Under the pieces are notes generated by a model that had not been told where the DNA came from, did not search any database, and worked only from the letters and a program-made list of their open reading frames with translations. 64,000 nt of DNA from Cerasibacillus terrae (GTDB lineage Bacteria > Bacillota > Bacilli > Bacillales > Amphibacillaceae), in assembly GCF_008039555.1 (NCBI RefSeq), contig NZ_VDUW01000012.1, forward strand, positions 1 to 64,000, written 5' to 3'. Both the position numbers and the translations under genes were made by a program. Positions 53,565 through 62,689 of this stretch are shown here, piece by piece (position 1 is the first letter of the stretch; each line of letters opens with the position of its first letter).

Positions 53565-53618
53565 TACCTTACCCCTTTTCTACATTTGTAGTTTAAATTA
53601 TCAATATCGTATAAATAA

Positions 53619-53664
53619 AACGCTAAAGAAACTGCAACATTTATAATTAACAGTCTTTAGCGTT
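53619..53664 (-). terminator. Terminator between the Res gene and the TIR gene
   Basis: AACGCTAAAG-ACTG pairs with CAGT-CTTTAGCGTT (one extra A in the left arm). On the minus strand TTTTATTTAT follows. It separates the methylase/Res operon from the TIR unit. Confidence 0.7.
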
Positions 53665-53716
53665 CTTGTTAGTTAAAATCCTAGATGTCTAAGCTAAACA
53701 CTCTAGCGGTAATTTA

Positions 53717-56701
53717 TTATATATTCTCTTTCAATTGCTCATAACTACTTGCAACATCGTACTTAACACCATTCTCAAGTGCAGCAAAGTGCTTACGTCC
53801 ACATTCAATCTTACCATCTTCACGTAAGCGAAGATCCTCTTGATCTGTACTTCCTTTTGTTTCGATGACGAAGAAAAGTTTTTCTACACCATCATTCTCG
53901 ACTAGTATTGCCCAGTCAGGATTATAGTTTCCTAATGGAGTGTCAATGACAAAGGATCCAGGAAGTTTCACAAATAACTTTACATCTTCATCATTATTAA
54001 GTTTCTCCGCAAATGTTTTTTCTGTATCAGAATCATACTTAATGTAATTATAGACAGATTTGTCATCATCAACTTTAACTGCATTAGCTTTCATATATCC
54101 TACAAGCTCTTCATTTTCAAAAAGTGATTGCTCATAATATTCGTAGTCACCAATCTTCTCGTATTTAATGCCATCAATGATCAGTTTACGCTTTTCTCGA
54201 TTAATGATTTTCATTACTGCTTCCATAAATGCTTGTGGATCCCTTTTAAAATCATCTAGACGTTCGGACTTTATAAGTATATCCACTATAGTTCGGCGTT
54301 TAAGATTTGTTTGCTCCTGCAGATAACGTAATATGTCAGGTAGCCTTCTATCTTCTTCCAAAGCTTCATATACCCTTAATGTTTGTCCTTCACCTGTAAC
54401 CCCAGAGTGCTCAACTTTCAAGAGTGCATTTTCCCGTTTAACTTTTCGTGCTCTAAATGGGGCTAATTTTCTAATTGCTGATACACTTTCGTTCATTAGT
54501 CTTTCACTATCCAATTGAACGGAATATGTAGTTTTATATTTAATCTTATCCCATAATTGGTTGAAGTCTTCACTTAGTAATACTTCTTTATTCAACCCAA
54601 TGGAAACTTTATCTTTTTCATTAAATACAGGTAGCTTTTTAATCGACTTTTTAATTACCCGCTCAATCTCTTGTTGTACAGGTAAAAATTCATCTGGCAC
54701 CGAAAAATCTTCACTTACTAAATCCTGTTTAAGAGAATCTTTTACTTTACCTTTTTTATCGATGTATTTCTTTTCTAACAGATAATCAAATAATTTCTCG
54801 GACTTTTTATAACCAAGTATTTGTTCTTCATTATTTTCGTCCTTAAAAGTAATTGGTGCGAAAGCCTGTTGCTCAATATATCCAAACTTAATGCCTGTTT
54901 CATCTTCCATTTCTTTTTGAAGTGAATCTGCAAACTCCTCATAGGATTCATTTGCAACAACGGTTAATATATTGTCATTTTCATCATAAACACGGCGACC
55001 ATCTTTGCTAACTGGTAAGCGAAGACCACGTCCGATTTTTTGTCGTTTTGTTAGCGTGTCTTTTGTTTCGACTAACGTACAAATTTGAAATACGTTTGGG
55101 TTATCCCATCCTTCTTTAAGTGCCGAGTGAGAAAAGATAAACCGCGTTGGCTCCTCAAAACTTAGTAATCTTTCTTTATTCTTCATGATCAGCTCAAAGA
55201 AGGATTCATCATCTTTATTCGAACGGAGAGAACCATCTTTTGTTGTTCGACTGTCTTTAAAATTCCCCTTTTTGTCTTGCGAGAAGTAACCGCCATGAAC
55301 ATCTTCCACATTAAAGTTTGTAAGAAAACTATCCTCTTTAAACAACGCATGATATTTCTGATGCTTAATTAGGTTCATATACTCTTCTTCAAACATTTGA
55401 GCATATCTCCCATGGCTCCATGTACCATCATCGTTATAAATACGATAGTTAGCAACCTTATCAATGAAAAACAAGCTAAGTACCTTTATCCCTTTATGAA
55501 CTAGTTTTAACTCTTTGTCTAAATGAGTTCGGATTGTTTCACGGATTTGATATCTTTTTAAAAGGTTATCGTCCATACCACCAATCACTCCACCAAGTCC
55601 CAGTACTTTGCCATTTTCAAACTCTATCGATTCATTGCCTGGGAAGCAATCAATTCCATCTACAACATAACCTTGATATAAATCACGCTCACCAGATAGT
55701 AGGAACAGATTGTTCTTTTTATTAGGATCTATCTGTTTTCGAACACGCGTTACATTACCGTTTTTCTTTTTCTCGTCAAGCTCTATCGTTGCTTTATAAC
55801 CACTCTTGTTTGAAACACTAATAAGCTTAATGTATGGATCGTTATAATCATCATCCGAATTCACTGACAGCACTTCGATCTTTTTCACTAATCGTTGGTC
55901 ATAAGCATCAATAGGATCCAATTTATACATCAAGTTATACGTTTCTCTATGTGTTGCCGAATAACGCAATTTACATAATGGGTTGAGTGATGTAATTGCT
56001 TCTTTCGCCTTCTCTGTATTATCAACACTTTGAGGTTCATCGATAATGACTATAGGGTTTGTTTCTTGAATGAACTCAATTGGTTTTTTCCCATTCATCG
56101 TATCCCGCTCACGATGGATAAGATTCGCTTTTGTCTCTTTCTCAGGATCATCGAAACTTTTCCTGAATGCGTCGATGTTAATAATCATTACTTCAATATC
56201 ACTACTTGTTGCAAACTCACGAACTTTCTCTAGCTTTGATGAATCATAGATAAAATAATGACAATGCTGCCCTGGGTATAATTCATTAAAATGATCAGCA
56301 GTCATTTGGAACGATTTGTATACCCCTTCGCGTATAGCCACACTTGGTACGACGATTATAAATTTCGAAAAACCGTATTTTTTATTTAGTTCAAAAATAC
56401 TACGAGTATACACATACGTTTTTCCAGTACCAGTTTCCATTTCGACAGTAAAGTTCCAGTCCTGGATAGCATTACTTTTCTTCAAGTGATTTCGCATTTG
56501 TATCGTTTGTATATTTTCTAATATTTCTTGTTCTGACAGTTCAAGTTTATTACCAATACCTAATTCTGTTTGTTGCTGTCCAAGAATATGTCCAGCACCT
56601 ACTGAGAAGTTAGATACTTTTACAGGTTGTCCATCAAAAATGTCTACAATAGAGTTGACAGCATCTAATTGGTATTGCTGTTCATCGAATTTAATCTTCA
56701 T
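53717..56701 (-). CDS. res: Type III restriction enzyme, Res (helicase-nuclease) subunit
   Basis: This 994-residue protein has helicase motifs METGTGKTYVYTRSIFE (Walker A), VIIDEPQSVDN (DEPQ, typical of Res), RYSATHRET, FIFSHSALKEGWDNPNVFQI and QKIGRGLRLPV. A C-terminal PD-(D/E)XK nuclease follows: NYNPDWAILVENDG then FFVIETKGSTDQEDLR. Res translocates or slides from unmodified sites and cuts DNA with Mod. It starts 14 bp after the mod stop with ribosome site AAGGAGG. Length and motif order are those of a complete Res. Confidence 0.93.
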   Translation of the reverse strand: MKIKFDEQQYQLDAVNSIVDIFDGQPVKVSNFSVGAGHILGQQQTELGIGNKLELSEQEILENIQTIQMRNHLKKSNAIQDWNFTVEMETGTGKTYVYTRSIFELNKKYGFSKFIIVVPSVAIREGVYKSFQMTADHFNELYPGQHCHYFIYDSSKLEKVREFATSSDIEVMIINIDAFRKSFDDPEKETKANLIHRERDTMNGKKPIEFIQETNPIVIIDEPQSVDNTEKAKEAITSLNPLCKLRYSATHRETYNLMYKLDPIDAYDQRLVKKIEVLSVNSDDDYNDPYIKLISVSNKSGYKATIELDEKKKNGNVTRVRKQIDPNKKNNLFLLSGERDLYQGYVVDGIDCFPGNESIEFENGKVLGLGGVIGGMDDNLLKRYQIRETIRTHLDKELKLVHKGIKVLSLFFIDKVANYRIYNDDGTWSHGRYAQMFEEEYMNLIKHQKYHALFKEDSFLTNFNVEDVHGGYFSQDKKGNFKDSRTTKDGSLRSNKDDESFFELIMKNKERLLSFEEPTRFIFSHSALKEGWDNPNVFQICTLVETKDTLTKRQKIGRGLRLPVSKDGRRVYDENDNILTVVANESYEEFADSLQKEMEDETGIKFGYIEQQAFAPITFKDENNEEQILGYKKSEKLFDYLLEKKYIDKKGKVKDSLKQDLVSEDFSVPDEFLPVQQEIERVIKKSIKKLPVFNEKDKVSIGLNKEVLLSEDFNQLWDKIKYKTTYSVQLDSERLMNESVSAIRKLAPFRARKVKRENALLKVEHSGVTGEGQTLRVYEALEEDRRLPDILRYLQEQTNLKRRTIVDILIKSERLDDFKRDPQAFMEAVMKIINREKRKLIIDGIKYEKIGDYEYYEQSLFENEELVGYMKANAVKVDDDKSVYNYIKYDSDTEKTFAEKLNNDEDVKLFVKLPGSFVIDTPLGNYNPDWAILVENDGVEKLFFVIETKGSTDQEDLRLREDGKIECGRKHFAALENGVKYDVASSYEQLKENI

Positions 56702-56715
56702 TACTGAACACCTCC

Positions 56716-58560
56716 TTAAATAACACGGATATCTTCTACGTTGTGGCGCTTTAAGATTTGTTGAGCATTTGTTCGAACTGTGTCATCTTTGAACCCTTCA
56801 TCATAGAAAACAACACGTGCAGGTTTTAATTCCGCGATCTGTTCAATAATTTCTAAAGTAAGATCACGTTCCAAACAAATTAAAAGATACCCCATTCCTA
56901 CATCATAAACTGCCTTTCCTGCTATTTCTTTCTGTGTTATAGGTACAGTTAAATCAACACCATACTTAAGTAAAACTTCATAAACAACATCCTCTTGTGT
57001 TCGCCCTTCTTTGACTGGATCAATCATATCCAGTAAATCTTTTTCAAGATCTAAAGATTCTTCGTCCCATGCTTGTAGGTTAGTTTCATCCAACTTAAAC
57101 ACCTTGTATCCATTGTCTAAATTAACAGGAAGACTTTCCCCAGCATTTTTTATTCTTAATGCACTAATCTGGGCAATATTATCAAATCTATTAATTGATG
57201 CATTACTATTGTCAGATAACCTTTCATCTAATTGAACCATTATAAACCTTCTATTTTTACCATCTTCGGCATTCAATTCCATAACCGCATGGGCTGTTGT
57301 GCCGGAACCTGCAAAGAAATCTAAAATAATATCATCCTCATCAGTTACTAACTCAACTAAAAACTTAATTAATGAAACAGGTTTCGGAAAGTCAAATATA
57401 TCCATACCTAAAAGTCTATGTACAATTTTTGAGCCAATTTTAGTAGAACCTTTATCTTTCAATATTGTTGCAGGATTAATTATAGATCTTTCTTTTTGAT
57501 ACCTTAAGACGCCATTACTGTTAAAAAAGAACTTTATTACCTTTTGACCCTTACTATCAAATACTTCTTCTCCATCGAACCAAGCCTTCATTTGATTTTT
57601 CATAGACCAACCTGCTTCTAGGATTATATCCTCAACTAATTTCCCATGCTGTGCAATCATTTTACCTTCAATTAATTTTACCTTTTCCGAGCCGCCCCAT
57701 TCACCTATAAGTTCAGTTCCGTCTGGAGCATTGAATTCTGTACCCGCAGGAAATTTAAAAGTACTACTTGGATTTTTATTAGATATTTTTTTATTAGCCC
57801 TATCCTCAATAATTCCCTCTCCACCTGAGAAATTCGGAAGAAGATTTTTATCCTTTGCAAAGCATAGTATATACTCATGAGATCTCGTAAAGTGTCCAGC
57901 CTGGGTGCCAGTCCCTAAATCCCAAATTAATTCTGCTAGTAAGTTTTCTTCACCAAAAACCTCGTTCATAACTTTTCTTAAATTAGCCAATTCAATATCA
58001 TCGATTGAAACAAAAATAACTCCTTTTTCATTCAACAAATTTCTAGCAATCTTAAGACGCGGATACATCATATTTAACCAATCTGTATGGAATCTTCCAT
58101 TTGTTTCCGCATTAGACTTCATATTCTCTTCTATACGTTCTTTATAATTTTTCACATTATCACGAAAGTCATCTTTATAAACAAAATCTTTCCCCGTATT
58201 GTATGGAGGATCAATATAAATCATCTTAATTTTATTTCTATATGAATTTTGAAGGATACGTAAAACTTCCAAATTATCCCCTTGAATAAATAGATTTTGA
58301 GTTGTATCCCATTTTACACTTTCATCTTTACACGGACGTAATGTTCCAGTCGTTTGTTTCTGTGCCATCTGTATAGCTTCTGTCTTACCATTCCATGTAA
58401 ATTCATAACGCTCTTTATCCTTTTCAACATGTTCCCCCAAAGTCAACATGAACTTATCCATATCAATTTTATCCTCTGTAAATATGTCAGGAAATAGTTC
58501 TTTCATTTTCTCAATGTTATCTTCAACAACATCAAATGTTTTACCGTCTAGCTTATCCAT
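56716..58560 (-). CDS. mod: Type III DNA adenine methyltransferase, Mod subunit
   Basis: This 614-residue protein has motif IV DPPYNTGKDF in the first third and motif I DFFAGSGTTAHAVMELN in the second half, the beta-class order typical of Mod. The middle region (about 240-390) would be the target-recognition domain and sets the asymmetric sequence specificity, not readable by eye. It methylates adenine N6 on one strand. It starts directly at the stop of the DUF4391 gene, so translation is coupled, and is followed by res. Confidence 0.93.
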   Translation of the reverse strand: MDKLDGKTFDVVEDNIEKMKELFPDIFTEDKIDMDKFMLTLGEHVEKDKERYEFTWNGKTEAIQMAQKQTTGTLRPCKDESVKWDTTQNLFIQGDNLEVLRILQNSYRNKIKMIYIDPPYNTGKDFVYKDDFRDNVKNYKERIEENMKSNAETNGRFHTDWLNMMYPRLKIARNLLNEKGVIFVSIDDIELANLRKVMNEVFGEENLLAELIWDLGTGTQAGHFTRSHEYILCFAKDKNLLPNFSGGEGIIEDRANKKISNKNPSSTFKFPAGTEFNAPDGTELIGEWGGSEKVKLIEGKMIAQHGKLVEDIILEAGWSMKNQMKAWFDGEEVFDSKGQKVIKFFFNSNGVLRYQKERSIINPATILKDKGSTKIGSKIVHRLLGMDIFDFPKPVSLIKFLVELVTDEDDIILDFFAGSGTTAHAVMELNAEDGKNRRFIMVQLDERLSDNSNASINRFDNIAQISALRIKNAGESLPVNLDNGYKVFKLDETNLQAWDEESLDLEKDLLDMIDPVKEGRTQEDVVYEVLLKYGVDLTVPITQKEIAGKAVYDVGMGYLLICLERDLTLEIIEQIAELKPARVVFYDEGFKDDTVRTNAQQILKRHNVEDIRVI

Positions 58561-59325
58561 CTAACACAACTCCCTTATTTGTTTCAATATCTGTTCTTTT
58601 TCTTGTTCCCTTTTCTTTATCGTCATGTGGAGTTCCATCTTTTCCCCAAAATCAAGCCGTTCTTTTTGTGATTTTCGAAGTTGATCTATGCTTTTATCGA
58701 CATCATTAAGTGAAGTGATTAGTGGTAACAACTCTTCAGACGATGTACTTATTTTGGGATAGGTACTCATTTTTTCAATTAATGGGCTCATCGTTATCGC
58801 TGAATGCACACTTTCATAAAACGCCCAGAGATTACTATATGATAAGTTATTAAAACGAATCCGCTGTAGAAAACGTTGTACTCCATCATTAACATCCGAT
58901 AATGTAATCCAGGGTGACTGAATTACATTTCCAACTACGACCTTAGTCTCATCATTGTTGTTTAACCTCTTATGCGCAGCACTAATGCTAATGTTCTCAT
59001 TTTCATAGGATGCAATAATTACAATTGGATTTGGCAAGACTTTGTGAAACAGCTTCACCATTCGTTCATACCTGTTTATCGTTTTAAATGAAACGGATAG
59101 CCAATAGATTTCTTCATACCGCTTATCTACATTAACGTACTTAGAAATGTTTAGTGTATCCTGTTTGCAGATAGCCAGTAAATAGATGCTGTCAATTTCA
59201 GTAGTTAACAGCTCTTTTTCAGCAGGTGTTAATTGACCTTGATCATAAAATTGTTTCTTCGCTATTTTACGATTAAAGACAGTTTTTTGCGGCATATGGA
59301 AAACATCAATAAGTTGACTTCGCAT
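58561..59325 (-). CDS. DUF4391-domain protein
   Basis: This 254-residue protein starts MRSQLIDVFHMPQKTVFNRK, then KQFYDQGQLTPAEKELLTTE, a pattern I know for DUF4391. A middle alpha-beta part (EIYWLSVSFKTINRYERMVK, PIVIIASYENENISISAAHK) and a C-terminal coiled coil follow. DUF4391 genes occur regularly between an SNF2-type helicase and a type III-like methylase, so it is probably an obligatory subunit of that larger system; the biochemical role is unknown. The stop abuts the mod ATG, and its start is 8 bp after the helicase stop. Confidence 0.82.
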   Translation of the reverse strand: MRSQLIDVFHMPQKTVFNRKIAKKQFYDQGQLTPAEKELLTTEIDSIYLLAICKQDTLNISKYVNVDKRYEEIYWLSVSFKTINRYERMVKLFHKVLPNPIVIIASYENENISISAAHKRLNNNDETKVVVGNVIQSPWITLSDVNDGVQRFLQRIRFNNLSYSNLWAFYESVHSAITMSPLIEKMSTYPKISTSSEELLPLITSLNDVDKSIDQLRKSQKERLDFGEKMELHMTIKKREQEKEQILKQIRELC

Positions 59326-59333
59326 GGAATCAC

Positions 59334-62300
59334 CTACTTTACGATAAGATAAGAAACTAACTCAAAGTCTTCTGCTTTTTGGAAAGTATCATATGAAAGA
59401 GAGGATTCACCGATACTAAATAACGATGCCATACCCATCTCCTCGTTTTTACCGATGATGAAATCAGTAGCACTGGATAACATTGACTGATACTTCTCCA
59501 TATCCGTAATTTCCTTCGTTTCTTGTTCAAATGCATGAATTAATTCTGGATAAATTTCTGTTTGACCAAGACTAAGTTTTCGATACAAATCAAGGATTTG
59601 CTTGCTTTTCACGTGACTGTAGGAAATACGTTCATTTTCATCAATATAAATAAGGTAATATGGCTCTAATGCACTTTGATCTGGAATAGTTGTTTTTTGA
59701 TTGATTTGACGTAGACAGAAAATGACTCCTGGCTTTAAATCTGAATCTGGATCTGAATGATTTGGTGCGATTGCATATAATCCTAATGGTGCTTTCTCAA
59801 TCATTTCTTTATGATTCTCCACGTATTCAACCAGATCCATCTTAAAATCATTTAATGTAAGGTCTGTAATAGATAGTCCACCCGACATTTCTTCAAGATC
59901 TATTACTTCCTCTTGGAGTTGTTCAAGCTGCTTACGACGATAATCCAGATCATTCATTTTCTCGCCCTGGTAATCGATAACATTCTCCTCACCCGTTGCA
60001 GATATATCTACTAATGCCATCCTTCCTGTTACACGTGCTTCCAAATTGATATATTCATCCAGTTCCATATTGGGCCAAAAATTTACAAGCTGGATTTTAT
60101 CATTTTTCGAACCTAGGCGATCAATTCGTCCGAAACGTTGAATTATACGTACAGGGTTCCAGTGGATATCATAATTAACAAGATAGTCGCAGTCTTGTAG
60201 GTTCTGACCTTCTGATATACAGTCTGTGGCGATTAATATATTAATTTCTTCTGATGCATCTGGATACAGTGTGTCTCTACCTTTTGATTCTGGTGAAAAG
60301 TGGGTTAATACTGCATTTAAATCTTTCGTCTTTACACCCTTCATTGTTGTTTTATTACTGCCAGAACCAGTAACAAGTGCTGAATGGATTCCAAGGTATT
60401 CCTTTGCCCATTCGGAAATATTGTCATACAGATAATTAGCTGTATCTGCAAAAGCTGTAAAAATAATAATCTTTTGGTTGTTTTTGTTTATTGGCTTTTT
60501 AATTTTTTTGTTTATGTGTTGCTTTAGATATTGTAATTTTTCATCACGATGTGGTTGTACCTTTGCTGCTTCAGTGATTAGTTGTTCTAAATAATGCCTA
60601 TCATCTTCTAATGCTTGTCTCCACTTAATACGATCCATGTCCTGAATTAATACTTTGACTTTGGAACCTATTAACATGTCTTCTAATTCATCATCTTCAA
60701 TATTAATCTCATTGATTTTCAACGTGCTATTAGTATACTCTTTGTAATGATCCAACTTGTAGATAAGATCATCAATCCTATGAAGTAACGATGCAATAGT
60801 TTTCCCAAACGAATGTATGGAACTTTCCATCCGCTTTAATAGGTTGACTCGCATAAGATGAATTAAACTAAGCTCACGATCTAACTGAGTCAATACAGAT
60901 TTATTATTTATTACCGTATCGTACTTTTTGCTATATTCCGTTCGTTTTTCAGGCAAAAGATATCTCAAAGGGGCATAAGCACTTAAATTAAGTCGATTTA
61001 TAAGTTTATTTACCTCTTCCAATGACGGGAATTCATTTTGATTATCAATCGGTGCATGTTCATTAATTGGTTTTAAACGGGTCGGAAATTTACCTGTCTC
61101 TTTTAAATCATAATATTTTTCAACATGTTTACGAGAACGTGCAATCGTTAATGAATCAAGAAGCTTAAAATAATCCGTATTTAACATTTCTAATAGTCGA
61201 TCAGTATTACGTTCATGATCCTCTAACTTTAACCACTTATTAAAAGCAGTTTGTGACCTACGTAATGATGTTTCGATACTATGAATACCCACTCTTTCTA
61301 GGGCATCGTCTTCTCCCTCTGTGATAAAAGCAATTTGGTTCTTCAAATCTTTCATACGATTATTTACAGGTGTTGCTGATAGCATTAATACCTTTGTTTT
61401 AACACCTGCCCTAATAACTTTATTCATTAATCGTTGGTATCTGGTCTCATGATCCTTTCTTGCATCGTTATTACGGAAGTTATGTGATTCATCAATTACA
61501 ATCAGATCATAGTTACTCCAATTGACAGTCTCTAAGTTAATATCTCCTGACATTCCGGAGTAGCGGCTCAAATCTGTATGATTTAAAACATCATAGTTGA
61601 ACCGATCAGAAGCTAAAATGTTTCTTTTATCATTTAGGGTATATATCGTCCAGTTCTCACGTAATTTTTTAGGGCTTAATACTAGTACTCTATCATTTCG
61701 CAATTCGTAGTATTTAATAACGGCTAGAGCTTCAAATGTTTTACCTAGTCCAACACTATCTGCAATAATACAACCGTTATGTTTTTCTAGTTTATCGATT
61801 GCACCAAGAACGCCATCCCTTTGAAATTTATAAAGCTTATTCCATATAGTCGTTTCATGAAAACCCGTTTTTGATTTTACTATTGTATCTTCATCTAGTT
61901 CATTCAGGTAATCCCCAAATATATGATAAAGCGTGACAAAATAAATAAATTCGGGGTTATGGTCTTGGTACAATACTTCAAGTTGACAAAGTAATTCTTC
62001 TTTTACATCTTCAAGTTGATTCTGATCTTCCCAATAAGTATCGAACCACTGAATATATTGTTGCGTCATTACTTTATCATCCGTATAAGTAGTTAGGGCT
62101 GGATCCTCAGAATAAGTAAACCCTAGACTACTGCTCCTAAAGTTAGCACTACCAAACATGGTAAATGAGTCATTTCTTAGATTTTGAACATTCAACATGT
62201 TCATGGTTGGAACAGATGTTTTAAATGACTTTACATCTACTTTTTCATGTATCCATGCGGCGCACTCCTTCGCAATCCTACTCTGAGTTAACAAGTTACG

Positions 62301-62570
62301 GAACCCAGCTTCATCTTCAAAGCCAGAAAGGGAACGTTCTCTTTGTAGTTGGGTAGTACTTTCCTTTATATCATGTAGTGTGCTGGTAAAAGATGGTTCA
62401 GTGAATAAAAACTTAACACGATCAACTTTTGACAATTCCTTTTTTAATGCATTAAATGCATAAATAGTAAAATAAGCCGACATAATAGACAATTTGGCAT
62501 TGGATTTTATATTTTCTTTAATAGTTTCACCTATGGATCCCATTTTCTTATTATCAAGAAGCTTTTGCAT
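59334..62570 (-). CDS. PLD-like/SNF2 helicase protein of the methylase operon
   Basis: This 1078-residue protein has an N-terminal phospholipase-D-like domain (about 1-190; SFTMFGSANFRSSSLGFT) in which I cannot find the usual HxK, so nuclease activity is doubtful. An SNF2 helicase follows: IIADSVGLGKTFEALAVIKY, LIVIDESHNFRN, LMLSATPVNN, ILIATDCISEGQNLQDCDYL and RIIQRFGRIDRLGS. A long helical insertion (480-640) and a C-terminal specific region remain unassigned. It probably translocates on DNA or remodels it for the Mod/Res complex. It starts after GGGAGG. Confidence 0.87.
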   Translation of the reverse strand: MQKLLDNKKMGSIGETIKENIKSNAKLSIMSAYFTIYAFNALKKELSKVDRVKFLFTEPSFTSTLHDIKESTTQLQRERSLSGFEDEAGFRNLLTQSRIAKECAAWIHEKVDVKSFKTSVPTMNMLNVQNLRNDSFTMFGSANFRSSSLGFTYSEDPALTTYTDDKVMTQQYIQWFDTYWEDQNQLEDVKEELLCQLEVLYQDHNPEFIYFVTLYHIFGDYLNELDEDTIVKSKTGFHETTIWNKLYKFQRDGVLGAIDKLEKHNGCIIADSVGLGKTFEALAVIKYYELRNDRVLVLSPKKLRENWTIYTLNDKRNILASDRFNYDVLNHTDLSRYSGMSGDINLETVNWSNYDLIVIDESHNFRNNDARKDHETRYQRLMNKVIRAGVKTKVLMLSATPVNNRMKDLKNQIAFITEGEDDALERVGIHSIETSLRRSQTAFNKWLKLEDHERNTDRLLEMLNTDYFKLLDSLTIARSRKHVEKYYDLKETGKFPTRLKPINEHAPIDNQNEFPSLEEVNKLINRLNLSAYAPLRYLLPEKRTEYSKKYDTVINNKSVLTQLDRELSLIHLMRVNLLKRMESSIHSFGKTIASLLHRIDDLIYKLDHYKEYTNSTLKINEINIEDDELEDMLIGSKVKVLIQDMDRIKWRQALEDDRHYLEQLITEAAKVQPHRDEKLQYLKQHINKKIKKPINKNNQKIIIFTAFADTANYLYDNISEWAKEYLGIHSALVTGSGSNKTTMKGVKTKDLNAVLTHFSPESKGRDTLYPDASEEINILIATDCISEGQNLQDCDYLVNYDIHWNPVRIIQRFGRIDRLGSKNDKIQLVNFWPNMELDEYINLEARVTGRMALVDISATGEENVIDYQGEKMNDLDYRRKQLEQLQEEVIDLEEMSGGLSITDLTLNDFKMDLVEYVENHKEMIEKAPLGLYAIAPNHSDPDSDLKPGVIFCLRQINQKTTIPDQSALEPYYLIYIDENERISYSHVKSKQILDLYRKLSLGQTEIYPELIHAFEQETKEITDMEKYQSMLSSATDFIIGKNEEMGMASLFSIGESSLSYDTFQKAEDFELVSYLIVK

Positions 62571-62689
62571 ATGTATCCTCCCTGCTTTGCCTGTTCTATA
62601 CCCAAAGACTATTCTTCAATATGATTTAATACATTAAATGAATGTCAATGTATGTATACTATTGGGTTAAGTTATTATCAAATAAGAGA

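Noticed and set aside
53717..58560. Ordinary stand-alone type III restriction-modification system
   Set aside because: Mod and Res are typical, but the tight coupling of DUF4391 and SNF2 genes to mod shows that they are part of a larger unit.
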